Source: JBOGZI01 sp050697275
GTDB lineage: Bacteria; Actinomycetota; Thermoleophilia; Solirubrobacterales; 70-9
DNA length: 15,267 nucleotides
Direction of reading: 5' to 3'
NCBI GenBank assembly: GCA_050697275.1
Contig: JBOGZI010000036.1
Span: forward strand, 1-15,267
In this document: one piece after another, positions 1-5,287 of the stretch
Layout of the letters: each line of letters opens with the position of its first letter
Position numbering within the stretch: the stretch's first letter is position 1
Made by a program: the position numbers and the translations under genes
The notes under the pieces: generated by a model
Told to the model about the DNA's origin: nothing
The model's database searches: none
The model's input: only the letters and a program-made list of their open reading frames with translations

Positions 1-62
1 CTATTGGAACCCTGATGACGGTCTTGCGACCTAGTCGCGCTCGCTCCCGCGGTCCCTCAAAC

Positions 63-95
63 AAGCAAAACCCCCGCCTTAGCGGGGGTTTTGTT
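63..95 (-). terminator. Intrinsic terminator of the tRNA-Gly/tRNA-Pro unit
   Basis: A 7-bp GC stem (71-77 with 82-88) and a 4-nt loop (78-81) are flanked by AAAA on one side and TTTT on the other, which extend the pairing. The hairpin starts 4 nt past the 3' end of tRNA-Pro in the minus direction. It is symmetric enough to work in both directions, so it may also end transcripts arriving on the plus strand from outside the window. Confidence 0.85.
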
Positions 96-98
96 CAG

Positions 99-172
99 TC
101 GGGGCGACTGGATTTGAACCAGCGACCTTTCGGCCCCCAGCCGAATGCGCTACCAGACTGCGCCACGCCCCG
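99..172 (-). tRNA. tRNA-Pro (anticodon GGG)
   Basis: The minus strand folds into a full cloverleaf. The acceptor stem is CGGGGCG/CGCCCCG, the anticodon stem TTCGG/CCGAA encloses a CTGGGGG loop with anticodon GGG, and the T arm carries TTCAAAT. The discriminator base is A at position 99 and CCA is not encoded. It is the second gene of a unit whose promoter lies before tRNA-Gly at 282, and the hairpin terminator follows directly. Confidence 0.95.
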
Positions 173-210
173 AGGGGTATGTCAGGACCATCTTCTCACC
201 GAAGAGGCCA

Positions 211-282
211 AGCGGGCGACGGGAATCGAACCCGTTCTGCGACCTTGGAAGGGTCGAGTGCAGCCGTTAACACCTCGCCCGC
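211..282 (-). tRNA. tRNA-Gly (anticodon UCC)
   Basis: The acceptor stem is GCGGGCG/CGCCCGC. The anticodon stem CGACC/GGTCG encloses CTTCCAA, giving anticodon TCC. The T arm is CGGGTTCGATTCCCG. The discriminator is T (position 211) and no CCA is encoded. It is the first gene of a two-tRNA minus-strand unit with tRNA-Pro 38 nt downstream. An open protein frame from the HNH remnant runs straight through this gene, which shows that the frame's 3' part is not protein-coding. Confidence 0.95.
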
Positions 283-292
283 GTTCGTGGCG

Positions 293-322
293 ATTATAGG
301 TTCGCTCGCTTCCCACTAGAAA
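293..322 (-). promoter_or_regulatory. Promoter of the tRNA-Gly/tRNA-Pro unit
   Basis: A perfect TATAAT hexamer on the minus strand (298-293) sits 10 nt before the mature 5' end of tRNA-Gly, predicting a 5' leader of about 3-4 nt. A weak -35 candidate TTTCTA (322-317) lies 18 bp upstream. The -35 region coincides with the last codons of the truncated HNH-like gene. Confidence 0.8.
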
Positions 323-676
323 CGCCATCCGCACCTCAGCCTTCGCCTGCTTGCGTCGGGCCTCCTCGTCGATGTAGTGCCCCCGGTTGGCGGCGTAGTG
401 CTCCTTGCCGTACTCGGATCGACACGGCCGGCACATGTTGTCCCGCTGTCCGCGTTCGATCCGCCGCCAGGCAAAATCGTCAACGGGCTTGGCCTCCCCA
501 CACCTGCCGCACTTCCTCAGCTCGTCCCCCATCTCCCGACCCGAACACATGTTCCCGTCTGAGTCGGACGGACCTACTCTTGGAGACCGCCATAGGAGGC
601 GCTAGGTTTGTCGCAACGCGGGGGCCGAGACCATGGTCTGAAGCCGCGGTTTCGGGGTAGGGCAAACCAGTCCCAA

Positions 677-682
677 TAGCTT
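677..682 (+). promoter_or_regulatory. -10 element of sulfatase 1, leaderless type
   Basis: TAGCTT (TAnnnT) ends 8 nt before the ATG at 691, so transcription would start at or next to the start codon. No Shine-Dalgarno is present and no convincing -35 is visible. The rest of the 140-bp region 551-690 holds a 12-bp perfect palindrome (628-639) and a small 5-bp hairpin (555-571), and no gene. Confidence 0.45.
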
Positions 683-690
683 CGACTCGA

Positions 691-2355
691 ATGCCAGTGG
701 CCAGGATGGAGAGAACGATCGGGGGCGCGCGGCGCCCGCTCGCGGTGTTCGCCGTGGTGGCCGCAGTCGTGATCGCGCTGGGCGCCGCCCGGGGCGCCCG
801 GCAGGCCGAGAGCGCGGCGCTCCCCAACGTCGTCTTCTTCCTCACCGACGACCAGACCGCCAGCGAGATGGCGGTGATGCCGAACACGCAGCTGCTGATC
901 GGCAACCAGGGAGTCAGCTTCACCCGCGCCTACGCCTCCTACCCCCTCTGCTGTCCGGCCCGCGCCACCCTGCTCAGCGGCCGCTACATGCACAACCACG
1001 GGGTGCGCGGAAACCTGGACCCGCTCGGAGGCTGGTCCCGGTTCGTCCCGAGCGAGCCGAGCGCGCTCCCCGCTCGCATCCGCGAGCGCGGCTACTACAA
1101 CGTCCACGTCGGCAAGTACATGAACGGATACACCGCCACCACGGTGCCCCGGCTCTACACGCCGCCCGGCTGGGATGAGTGGTACGGCAAGGTCTCCGAT
1201 GACCACACCCCCTACTTCAACTACCAGATGGTCGAGCGGGACGGCCCGGGGAAGAGGGCCGAGGTCGTCTTCTACGCCGCGAACCTGAGCGACTATCAGA
1301 CCGACGCCTGGCGGGACAAGGCGCTCGGGTTCCTCGACGGTCTCACCGGGGCGCAGCGGCCGTTCATGCTGAACCTCTGGTTCAACGCCCCGCACGGCCC
1401 CTTCACTCCGGCCCCACGACACCTGAACGGCCTCTCGGCGGCACGGCTCCCCAGGCTGCCGGGCTTCAACGAGAAGGACATCTCCGACAAGCCGGCGTGG
1501 CTCCGAAAGCGGGCGAAGCGCCGGCTCGGCAAGGGCCTGCGCCGCCTGATCGCCACCGAGCGGCGCAGGCGCTACGAGCAGCTGCTCTCGGTGGACGAGG
1601 CGGTGGGCCGAATCGTCAACGACCTGGCCGGCCGCGGCCTGCTCGACGAGACCTACGTCATCTTCGCCTCGGACAACGGGTTCTTCCGGGGCGAGCACCG
1701 GATCGCGGGGGGAAAGTACCTGCCGCACGAGCCCTCCTCGCGGGTCCCACTGATGATCCGGGGCCCCGGGATCCCGATCGGAGTGAGCGAGGAGCTGGTC
1801 TCGTTGGAGGACGTGCCGCAGACGATCCTCGACATCTCGGGCGACCCCGACCCAGCGCTCGACGGGCGCTCCCTGCTCCCCTACGCGCAGAACCCGGCGG
1901 TGCGTTCGACCAGGCCGATCCTGCTCGAGGGCGACACGGGGCCGGGCGCGGGCCACGGCGCGCTTGACCCCAACCGGGCGGAGAACGCCCGCGCGGCGAC
2001 CGCGAGGACGGGGGTGGCCGGGCGCCGCGGGGTCACGGACCTCGAGCAGGAGCCCAACCCGATCGCTTCACGGGCCGCGGCCAGCGGCAACTCCGCGCCC
2101 GCCTACCGCGCGATCCGCACCGACCGCTACCTCTACGTGCTCTACGCCAACGGGCAGAGCGAGGTCTACGACATGAAGAGGGATCCGGCCCAGCTCAATT
2201 CGGTGGCGACCGATCGCCGCTACCGGCCCGTGCGCAAGTGGCTCCTCAGCCGGCTCGTTCCGCTGTCGGCCTGCGCCGGCGCCACCTGCCGCCTCGAGAT
2301 CGGCCGCGAGCCCGGACCGCGCAAGGGCCCGAAGCCGAAGAAGAAGCGCGGCTAG
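691..2355 (+). CDS. Exported sulfatase, N-acetylglucosamine-6-sulfatase (GNS)-like
   Basis: This 554-aa protein hydrolyses sulfate esters, probably outside the membrane. An RR-containing N terminus followed by a hydrophobic stretch (17-32) looks like a signal peptide or anchor. The alkaline-phosphatase-fold sulfatase domain begins at about 45. Its TDD (D53, D54) supplies calcium ligands, and C87-C-P-A-R91 is the CxPxR motif whose first Cys is converted to formylglycine. APHGPF (H235) and the SDNG segment (D328, N329) complete the metal/active site. Near the C terminus, CAGATCR matches the CSGPTCR I recall in human GNS, so the GNS-like call rests on both ends. The tail after it is Lys/Arg-rich. 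The true substrate cannot be read from sequence. The start at 691 is favoured over the ATG at 706 by the -10 eight nt upstream. No sulfatase-modifying enzyme is encoded nearby. Confidence 0.92.
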   Translation: MPVARMERTIGGARRPLAVFAVVAAVVIALGAARGARQAESAALPNVVFFLTDDQTASEMAVMPNTQLLIGNQGVSFTRAYASYPLCCPARATLLSGRYMHNHGVRGNLDPLGGWSRFVPSEPSALPARIRERGYYNVHVGKYMNGYTATTVPRLYTPPGWDEWYGKVSDDHTPYFNYQMVERDGPGKRAEVVFYAANLSDYQTDAWRDKALGFLDGLTGAQRPFMLNLWFNAPHGPFTPAPRHLNGLSAARLPRLPGFNEKDISDKPAWLRKRAKRRLGKGLRRLIATERRRRYEQLLSVDEAVGRIVNDLAGRGLLDETYVIFASDNGFFRGEHRIAGGKYLPHEPSSRVPLMIRGPGIPIGVSEELVSLEDVPQTILDISGDPDPALDGRSLLPYAQNPAVRSTRPILLEGDTGPGAGHGALDPNRAENARAATARTGVAGRRGVTDLEQEPNPIASRAAASGNSAPAYRAIRTDRYLYVLYANGQSEVYDMKRDPAQLNSVATDRRYRPVRKWLLSRLVPLSACAGATCRLEIGREPGPRKGPKPKKKRG

Positions 2356-2384
2356 CAGCGCGCAGCGGCCAAGCCTCTCCGGGC

Positions 2385-2390
2385 TACGAT
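2385..2390 (+). promoter_or_regulatory. -10 element of tRNA-Trp
   Basis: TACGAT lies 10 nt before the tRNA 5' end, giving a predicted leader of a few nt. This is the same geometry as the tRNA-Gly promoter. No good -35 is seen. Confidence 0.6.
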
Positions 2391-2400
2391 TGACGGGCAC

Positions 2401-2473
2401 GGGGCACTAGCTCAATTGGCAGAGTTCCGGTCTCCAAAACCGGCGGTTCCAGGTTCGAGTCCTGGGTGCCCCG
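2401..2473 (+). tRNA. tRNA-Trp (anticodon CCA)
   Basis: The acceptor stem is GGGGCAC/GTGCCCC, the D arm GCTC...GAGT, and the anticodon stem CCGGT/ACCGG encloses CTCCAAA (anticodon CCA). The T arm is CCAGGTTCGAGTCCTGG. The discriminator is G2473 and CCA is not encoded. In many bacteria tRNA-Trp precedes secE-nusG, but here it is followed by tRNA-Leu and an unrelated membrane protein. Confidence 0.96.
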
Positions 2474-2499
2474 CTCCCCGCACGCCCGCTGCCGCGACC

Positions 2500-2505
2500 T
2501 AGAAT
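2500..2505 (+). promoter_or_regulatory. -10 element of tRNA-Leu(UAG)
   Basis: TAGAAT lies 14 nt before the tRNA-Leu 5' end in the 46-nt spacer after tRNA-Trp. This suggests that tRNA-Leu is also transcribed on its own and not only by read-through. Confidence 0.6.
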
Positions 2506-2519
2506 CGTCCGAGCGGCCC

Positions 2520-2603
2520 GCGGGCGTGCCGGAACTGGCAGACGGGCCAGGTTTAGGTCCTGGTGCTCGAGAGAGCGTGGGGGTTCGAATCCCTCCGCCC
2601 GCA
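2520..2603 (+). tRNA. tRNA-Leu (anticodon UAG)
   Basis: This is a class II tRNA with acceptor stem GCGGGCG/CGCCCGC. The anticodon stem CCAGG/CCTGG encloses TTTAGGT (anticodon TAG). It has a long variable arm (TGCTCGAGAGAGCGT) and a T arm GGGGGTTCGAATCCCTC. The discriminator is A2603 and no CCA is encoded. Confidence 0.96.
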
Positions 2604-2659
2604 CTGCTCGCAGGGCGCCAGGGCGACGGTTAGGTGTAGCGCGCCGCCCCGCGAGTCCA

Positions 2660-2665
2660 TATGCT
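2660..2665 (+). promoter_or_regulatory. -10 element that decides the start of the membrane protein
   Basis: TATGCT ends 7 nt before the ATG at 2673, the classic leaderless spacing. The upstream in-frame ATG at 2661 lies inside this hexamer, so the real start is most likely 2673. Confidence 0.55.
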
Positions 2666-2672
2666 TTTGGCC

Positions 2673-3251
2673 ATGGAAGCGGGAGCGATCCGTCCCGGAT
2701 ACGAGCTCTGGCGACCGAACAGGCAGAAACCGGAGGCGAAGAGCGCCAAGGCTCTGGTCGTCTTCCTCCTGCTCGTCTCGGCCGGGCTCTCTCTGGTGAT
2801 CACGATCGGGGGCTGGGAGCGGCTCGAGGGCGGCAAGCCGTTCGCGCTCGCCTACATCGCGATCTACGTGCTCTTCGCCTTCCTGGTCACCCGCTGGAAC
2901 CGCGGCTGCCTGCCGGTCGCCTCGGCGCTGGCGATCATCCTCGCGATCTTCGCCGGCATCGCCGCGCCCGCCTGGTTCGACCGCGCCAAGGACGGGCTCG
3001 ACAGCCCCGCGCTCCCGGAGGAGCTGCTCGGACTGCTCACCCTGCTGCTGGTGCCGGTGCAGGTGATCCTGATCGCGGTCGCGATGGTGGCCTTCAACCA
3101 GGACTGGCACGTCGAGGAGGAGCGGCAGATCGGCGACGAGATCGACGTCGAGCCGGAGGCGAAGCCGCTGCCGAGCCGGATGCGGAACCCGCTGCGCCGG
3201 GCGAACCAGGAGACGTCCGAGGCGAGCGAGCGCCCGCCCGACAGCAGCTAG
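2673..3251 (+). CDS. Four-helix membrane protein of unknown function
   Basis: I do not recognise this 192-aa protein. A short N-terminal region (EAGAIRPGYELWRPN) precedes four hydrophobic segments at about 19-37, 49-65, 73-91 and 110-133, counted from the ATG at 2673. A charged, probably cytosolic tail of about 58 residues follows (EEERQIGDEIDVEPEAKP, then SRMRNP and a Ser/Glu/Pro end). No catalytic motif or ligand set is visible. It follows tRNA-Leu(UAG) but has its own -10. It converges with yedK, leaving only 9 nt between stop codons and no obvious terminator. The ATG at 2661 would add four residues but overlaps the promoter. Confidence 0.75.
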   Translation: MEAGAIRPGYELWRPNRQKPEAKSAKALVVFLLLVSAGLSLVITIGGWERLEGGKPFALAYIAIYVLFAFLVTRWNRGCLPVASALAIILAIFAGIAAPAWFDRAKDGLDSPALPEELLGLLTLLLVPVQVILIAVAMVAFNQDWHVEEERQIGDEIDVEPEAKPLPSRMRNPLRRANQETSEASERPPDSS

Positions 3252-3260
3252 CGGGATCTC

Positions 3261-3941
3261 TCAGAACAGTCTCAGCGGCGGCTCGATCAGCTCCGGGCCG
3301 TCGAAGCGAACGTCGTTGACCCGGTCCGAGACCTCGGTGACGCCGAGCTCGTCGGTCGGCTCGAGCAGCGCGAGAAGCTCGTCCCGGGAGCGCTCCCCGT
3401 CCAGCCACGTCGCCTCCGCATCCCGTTCCAGGATCACCGGCATCCGATCGTGGATCGGCGCCACCACCTGCCCGGGCCTGCAGGTGACGATCGCGCAGGA
3501 GTGGAGCTCGGAGCCGTCCTCGCGCCGGGCCCGTGCCCAGAGGCCCGCGAAGGCGAACGGCTCCCGGTCGGGGCGCGTGATCCAGACCGGCCGCTTGCCG
3601 GTCTCGGTGGCGCGCCACTCGTAGAAGCCGTCGGCGAGCACCAGGCAGCGGTGGCCGCCCTCGAAGGCGTCCCGGAAGGCCGGCGCCTCCGCCACCGTCT
3701 CGGCGCGGGCGTTGATCAGCAGGCGGTCGAAGGAATCAGGGTCCGCGTAATGGGGAATCAGGCCCCAGCGCAGCACCCCCGGCTCCCGCCTCCCCTCCTC
3801 CCCCAGCCGCGCCGCCAGCACCGGGTCGGTCGGCGCCACGTTGAAGCGCGGCTCCTGCTCGATTTCGACCGACTCGTCCAGGTCGAACCGGAGCCGAAGC
3901 AGTCTCGGGTCCGGGTCGGTGAGCGTGAATCGGCCGCACAT
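3261..3941 (-). CDS. yedK: SOS response-associated peptidase family protein YedK/HMCES
   Basis: This 226-aa protein should form a DNA-protein crosslink with abasic sites in single-stranded DNA and so shield them at replication forks. The start MCGRF is diagnostic: after Met removal, Cys2 becomes the N-terminal nucleophile that forms a thiazolidine with the abasic site. The other conserved residues are present: NVAPT (N34), the NARAE segment (N77, R79, E81), GFYEW (E108) and PIHDRMP (H164). Length is typical for the family. An in-frame start 11 codons upstream is rejected because it lies in the tRNA-Leu gene and would bury Cys2. The ATG sits 6 nt after the last base of tRNA-Leu(CAA) with no Shine-Dalgarno, so the mRNA is probably released by 3' processing of the tRNA. 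No SOS box was found. Confidence 0.95.
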   Translation of the reverse strand: MCGRFTLTDPDPRLLRLRFDLDESVEIEQEPRFNVAPTDPVLAARLGEEGRREPGVLRWGLIPHYADPDSFDRLLINARAETVAEAPAFRDAFEGGHRCLVLADGFYEWRATETGKRPVWITRPDREPFAFAGLWARARREDGSELHSCAIVTCRPGQVVAPIHDRMPVILERDAEATWLDGERSRDELLALLEPTDELGVTEVSDRVNDVRFDGPELIEPPLRLF

Positions 3942-3947
3942 CGGAGA

Positions 3948-4032
3948 TGCCGGAGGTGGGACTCGAACCCACATGTCCCGAAGGACACGGCATTTTGAGT
4001 GCCGCGCGTATCACCAATTCCGCCACTCCGGC
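3948..4032 (-). tRNA. tRNA-Leu (anticodon CAA)
   Basis: This is a class II tRNA on the minus strand. The acceptor stem is GCCGGAG/CTCCGGC, the anticodon stem CGGCA/TGCCG encloses CTCAAAA (anticodon CAA), and the variable arm is TGTCCTTCGGGACAT. The T arm is GTGGGTTCGAGTCCCAC, the discriminator is A, and no CCA is encoded. It is followed after 6 nt by the yedK start codon, so both almost certainly share one primary transcript. Confidence 0.96.
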
Positions 4033-4041
4033 GCCCGTCGA

Positions 4042-4047
4042 ACGATA
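4042..4047 (-). promoter_or_regulatory. -10 element of tRNA-Leu(CAA)-yedK
   Basis: TATCGT on the minus strand lies 9 nt before the tRNA 5' end, the same spacing as at the other tRNA promoters here. It lies back to back with the plus-strand promoter of the M28 peptidase, with 15 bp between the two -10 hexamers. Confidence 0.6.
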
Positions 4048-4062
4048 GCCCCGCCACCCGGC

Positions 4063-4068
4063 GATAAT
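4063..4068 (+). promoter_or_regulatory. -10 element of the M28 peptidase, leaderless type
   Basis: GATAAT ends 9 nt before the GTG at 4078. It supports that GTG as start codon and a leaderless or near-leaderless transcript. No Shine-Dalgarno is present. Confidence 0.55.
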
Positions 4069-4077
4069 CCCGCCCCC

Positions 4078-5274
4078 GTGGACGCCGCCGGCCGCATCGA
4101 GCTGATTCGCGAGCTCTGCTCCTTCGAGGGGCGAGGGCCGGGCACCGACGCCGAGCGGCGCGCCGCCAACATGCTCGCCGGACGGCTGCGGGCGGGCGGC
4201 CGGCGGGCCGAGCTCGAGCCCACCTTCGTGCATCCCCAGTACCCGCTGGTCCACCTGATCCATGCGGTGATCGCGATCGCCGGCAGCCTGGTGGCGACCG
4301 CCGAGCCCGTGATCGGCTTCGCCCTCGTCCTCTTCGCGGCGACCTCGACCTACCTCGACCTCAACACCCGCCTCTACCTGGTCCGCTCGCTGCTCTTCCG
4401 GCGCGCCTCCCAGAACGTGGTCTCCCCCGGCTCGCGGCCGGAGGCGCCGGGCCGCCTCATCCTGGTCGCCCACTACGACGCCGCCCTCACCGGCTACGTG
4501 TTCTCCAAGGCCGCGAAGCGGGTTCGCCGGCTGCCGGAGCGCGCCCGGCTCGCCCTCGGCCCCTTCCGCCTCTTCTTCTGGGCCGGGATCGCGCCGCTGC
4601 TGCCGATCCTCGGCGCCCGCATGGCCGGGATCGACGCCACCTGGCTCTCGGCGCTCCAGCTGGTGCCGACGATCGTCCTGATCGTCGCCGCCTTCCTGCT
4701 GATCGACGTCGCCCTCTCCGCGATCGTCCCCGGCGCCTACGACAACGCCTCGGGCGTCGCCGCGGTGCTCTCCGCGGCGGAGGAGCTGGACGCCGAGCCG
4801 CCGGACAACCTCGACGTCTGGGTGGTGCTCGCCTGCGCCGAGGAGGCACTCTGCGAGGGGATGCGCTCCTTCGTCCGTGCGCATCGCGGGGGGCTCAACC
4901 GCGAGCGCACCCACATCGTCAACGTCGACTCGGTCTCCCACGGCCAGCTCAGCTACGAGGTGAGCGAGGGCGCCGTGGTCAGCCTGCCGCTGGACCCCGG
5001 CCTGATCGAGCTCTGCGAGGCGCTCGGATCCGATCCCCGCTTCGACGCCCGCCCGCTCCGCTTCCCCCTGCTCGACGACGCCCTCCCCGCCCGGGTGCGC
5101 AAGCTGCGCGCGATCACCATCCGCACCACCGAGGACGGGGCGCTCGCGCCCTGGTACCACACCCACGAGGACGTGCCCGCAAGGGTCGACGGCGAGGCGC
5201 TCACCCGCGCCACCGACTTCGTCGTCGCTCTCGCCCGCCTGCTCGACCGCGAGGTCGGGCGGCAGACGCGGTGA
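4078..5274 (+). CDS. M28-family zinc metallopeptidase with internal membrane segments
   Basis: This 398-aa protein is probably a di-zinc aminopeptidase-type enzyme at the membrane. The M28 ligand set is visible in order: AHYD (H132, D134), GAYDNASG (bridging D222), CAEE (general base E255, ligand E256), NVDSVS (D284) and YHTHED (H361 or H363). Two hydrophobic hairpins interrupt the fold: about 58-96, before the first histidine, and about 163-217, between H132 and D222. The peptidase domain would thus be built around the membrane. I chose the GTG at 4078 because homology starts there and a -10 lies 9 nt upstream. The frame is open further upstream only because it crosses the antisense of yedK and tRNA-Leu. 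Substrate unknown. The next gene follows after 13 nt but has its own promoter. Confidence 0.85.
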   Translation: MDAAGRIELIRELCSFEGRGPGTDAERRAANMLAGRLRAGGRRAELEPTFVHPQYPLVHLIHAVIAIAGSLVATAEPVIGFALVLFAATSTYLDLNTRLYLVRSLLFRRASQNVVSPGSRPEAPGRLILVAHYDAALTGYVFSKAAKRVRRLPERARLALGPFRLFFWAGIAPLLPILGARMAGIDATWLSALQLVPTIVLIVAAFLLIDVALSAIVPGAYDNASGVAAVLSAAEELDAEPPDNLDVWVVLACAEEALCEGMRSFVRAHRGGLNRERTHIVNVDSVSHGQLSYEVSEGAVVSLPLDPGLIELCEALGSDPRFDARPLRFPLLDDALPARVRKLRAITIRTTEDGALAPWYHTHEDVPARVDGEALTRATDFVVALARLLDREVGRQTR

Positions 5275-5280
5275 TATAAG
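5275..5280 (+). promoter_or_regulatory. -10 element of acetoacetyl-CoA synthetase, leaderless type
   Basis: TATAAG follows directly on the TGA stop of the M28 gene and ends 7 nt before the GTG at 5288. Transcription should start on the start codon. There is no Shine-Dalgarno. Confidence 0.65.
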
Positions 5281-5287
5281 CGGCTGC

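Larger units (their letters stand above)
182..550 (-). pseudogene. N-terminal remnant of an HNH-type zinc-finger protein
   Basis: The frame opens at 550 (or at an internal ATG at 532). It encodes two CxxC pairs, C14-x2-C17 and C40-x2-C43, with KPVDDF between them and a YGKEHYAANRGHY segment after. From memory this is the N-terminal half of small actinobacterial HNH endonuclease-like proteins, which then continue into an HPCVDCGE-type zinc site and an HNH core. Here similarity stops at about residue 78 (MAFL, near 317). From residue 90 on, the frame is simply the tRNA-Gly gene, and it stops at 184-182. The HNH catalytic half is therefore absent. Shine-Dalgarno support is weak at both starts. 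I read it as a decaying fragment. A functional short zinc-binding protein is less likely, because its C terminus would be encoded by a tRNA. Confidence 0.55.

Noticed and set aside
26..38. Small hairpin GCGAC-CTA-GTCGC
   Set aside because: The stem is only 5 bp with a 3-nt loop and no T tract. It is too small to call.
15..299. Plus-strand open frame of 94 codons at the window start
   Set aside because: It runs through the terminator hairpin and the antisense of both tRNA genes. The motifs in it (LDLNQRP, TGIEPV) are the usual false peptides from antisense tRNA.
182..300. tRNA-Gly as attachment site of an integrated element
   Set aside because: No integrase, no repeated tRNA 3' end and no element boundary were found. 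The HNH remnant lies on the 5' side of the tRNA.
574..1956. Long open frame antisense to sulfatase 1 (460 codons, minus)
   Set aside because: The translation is low-complexity Val/Gly/Arg/Glu-rich and matches the mirror of a GC-biased coding frame. The plus strand encodes an intact sulfatase with all motifs.
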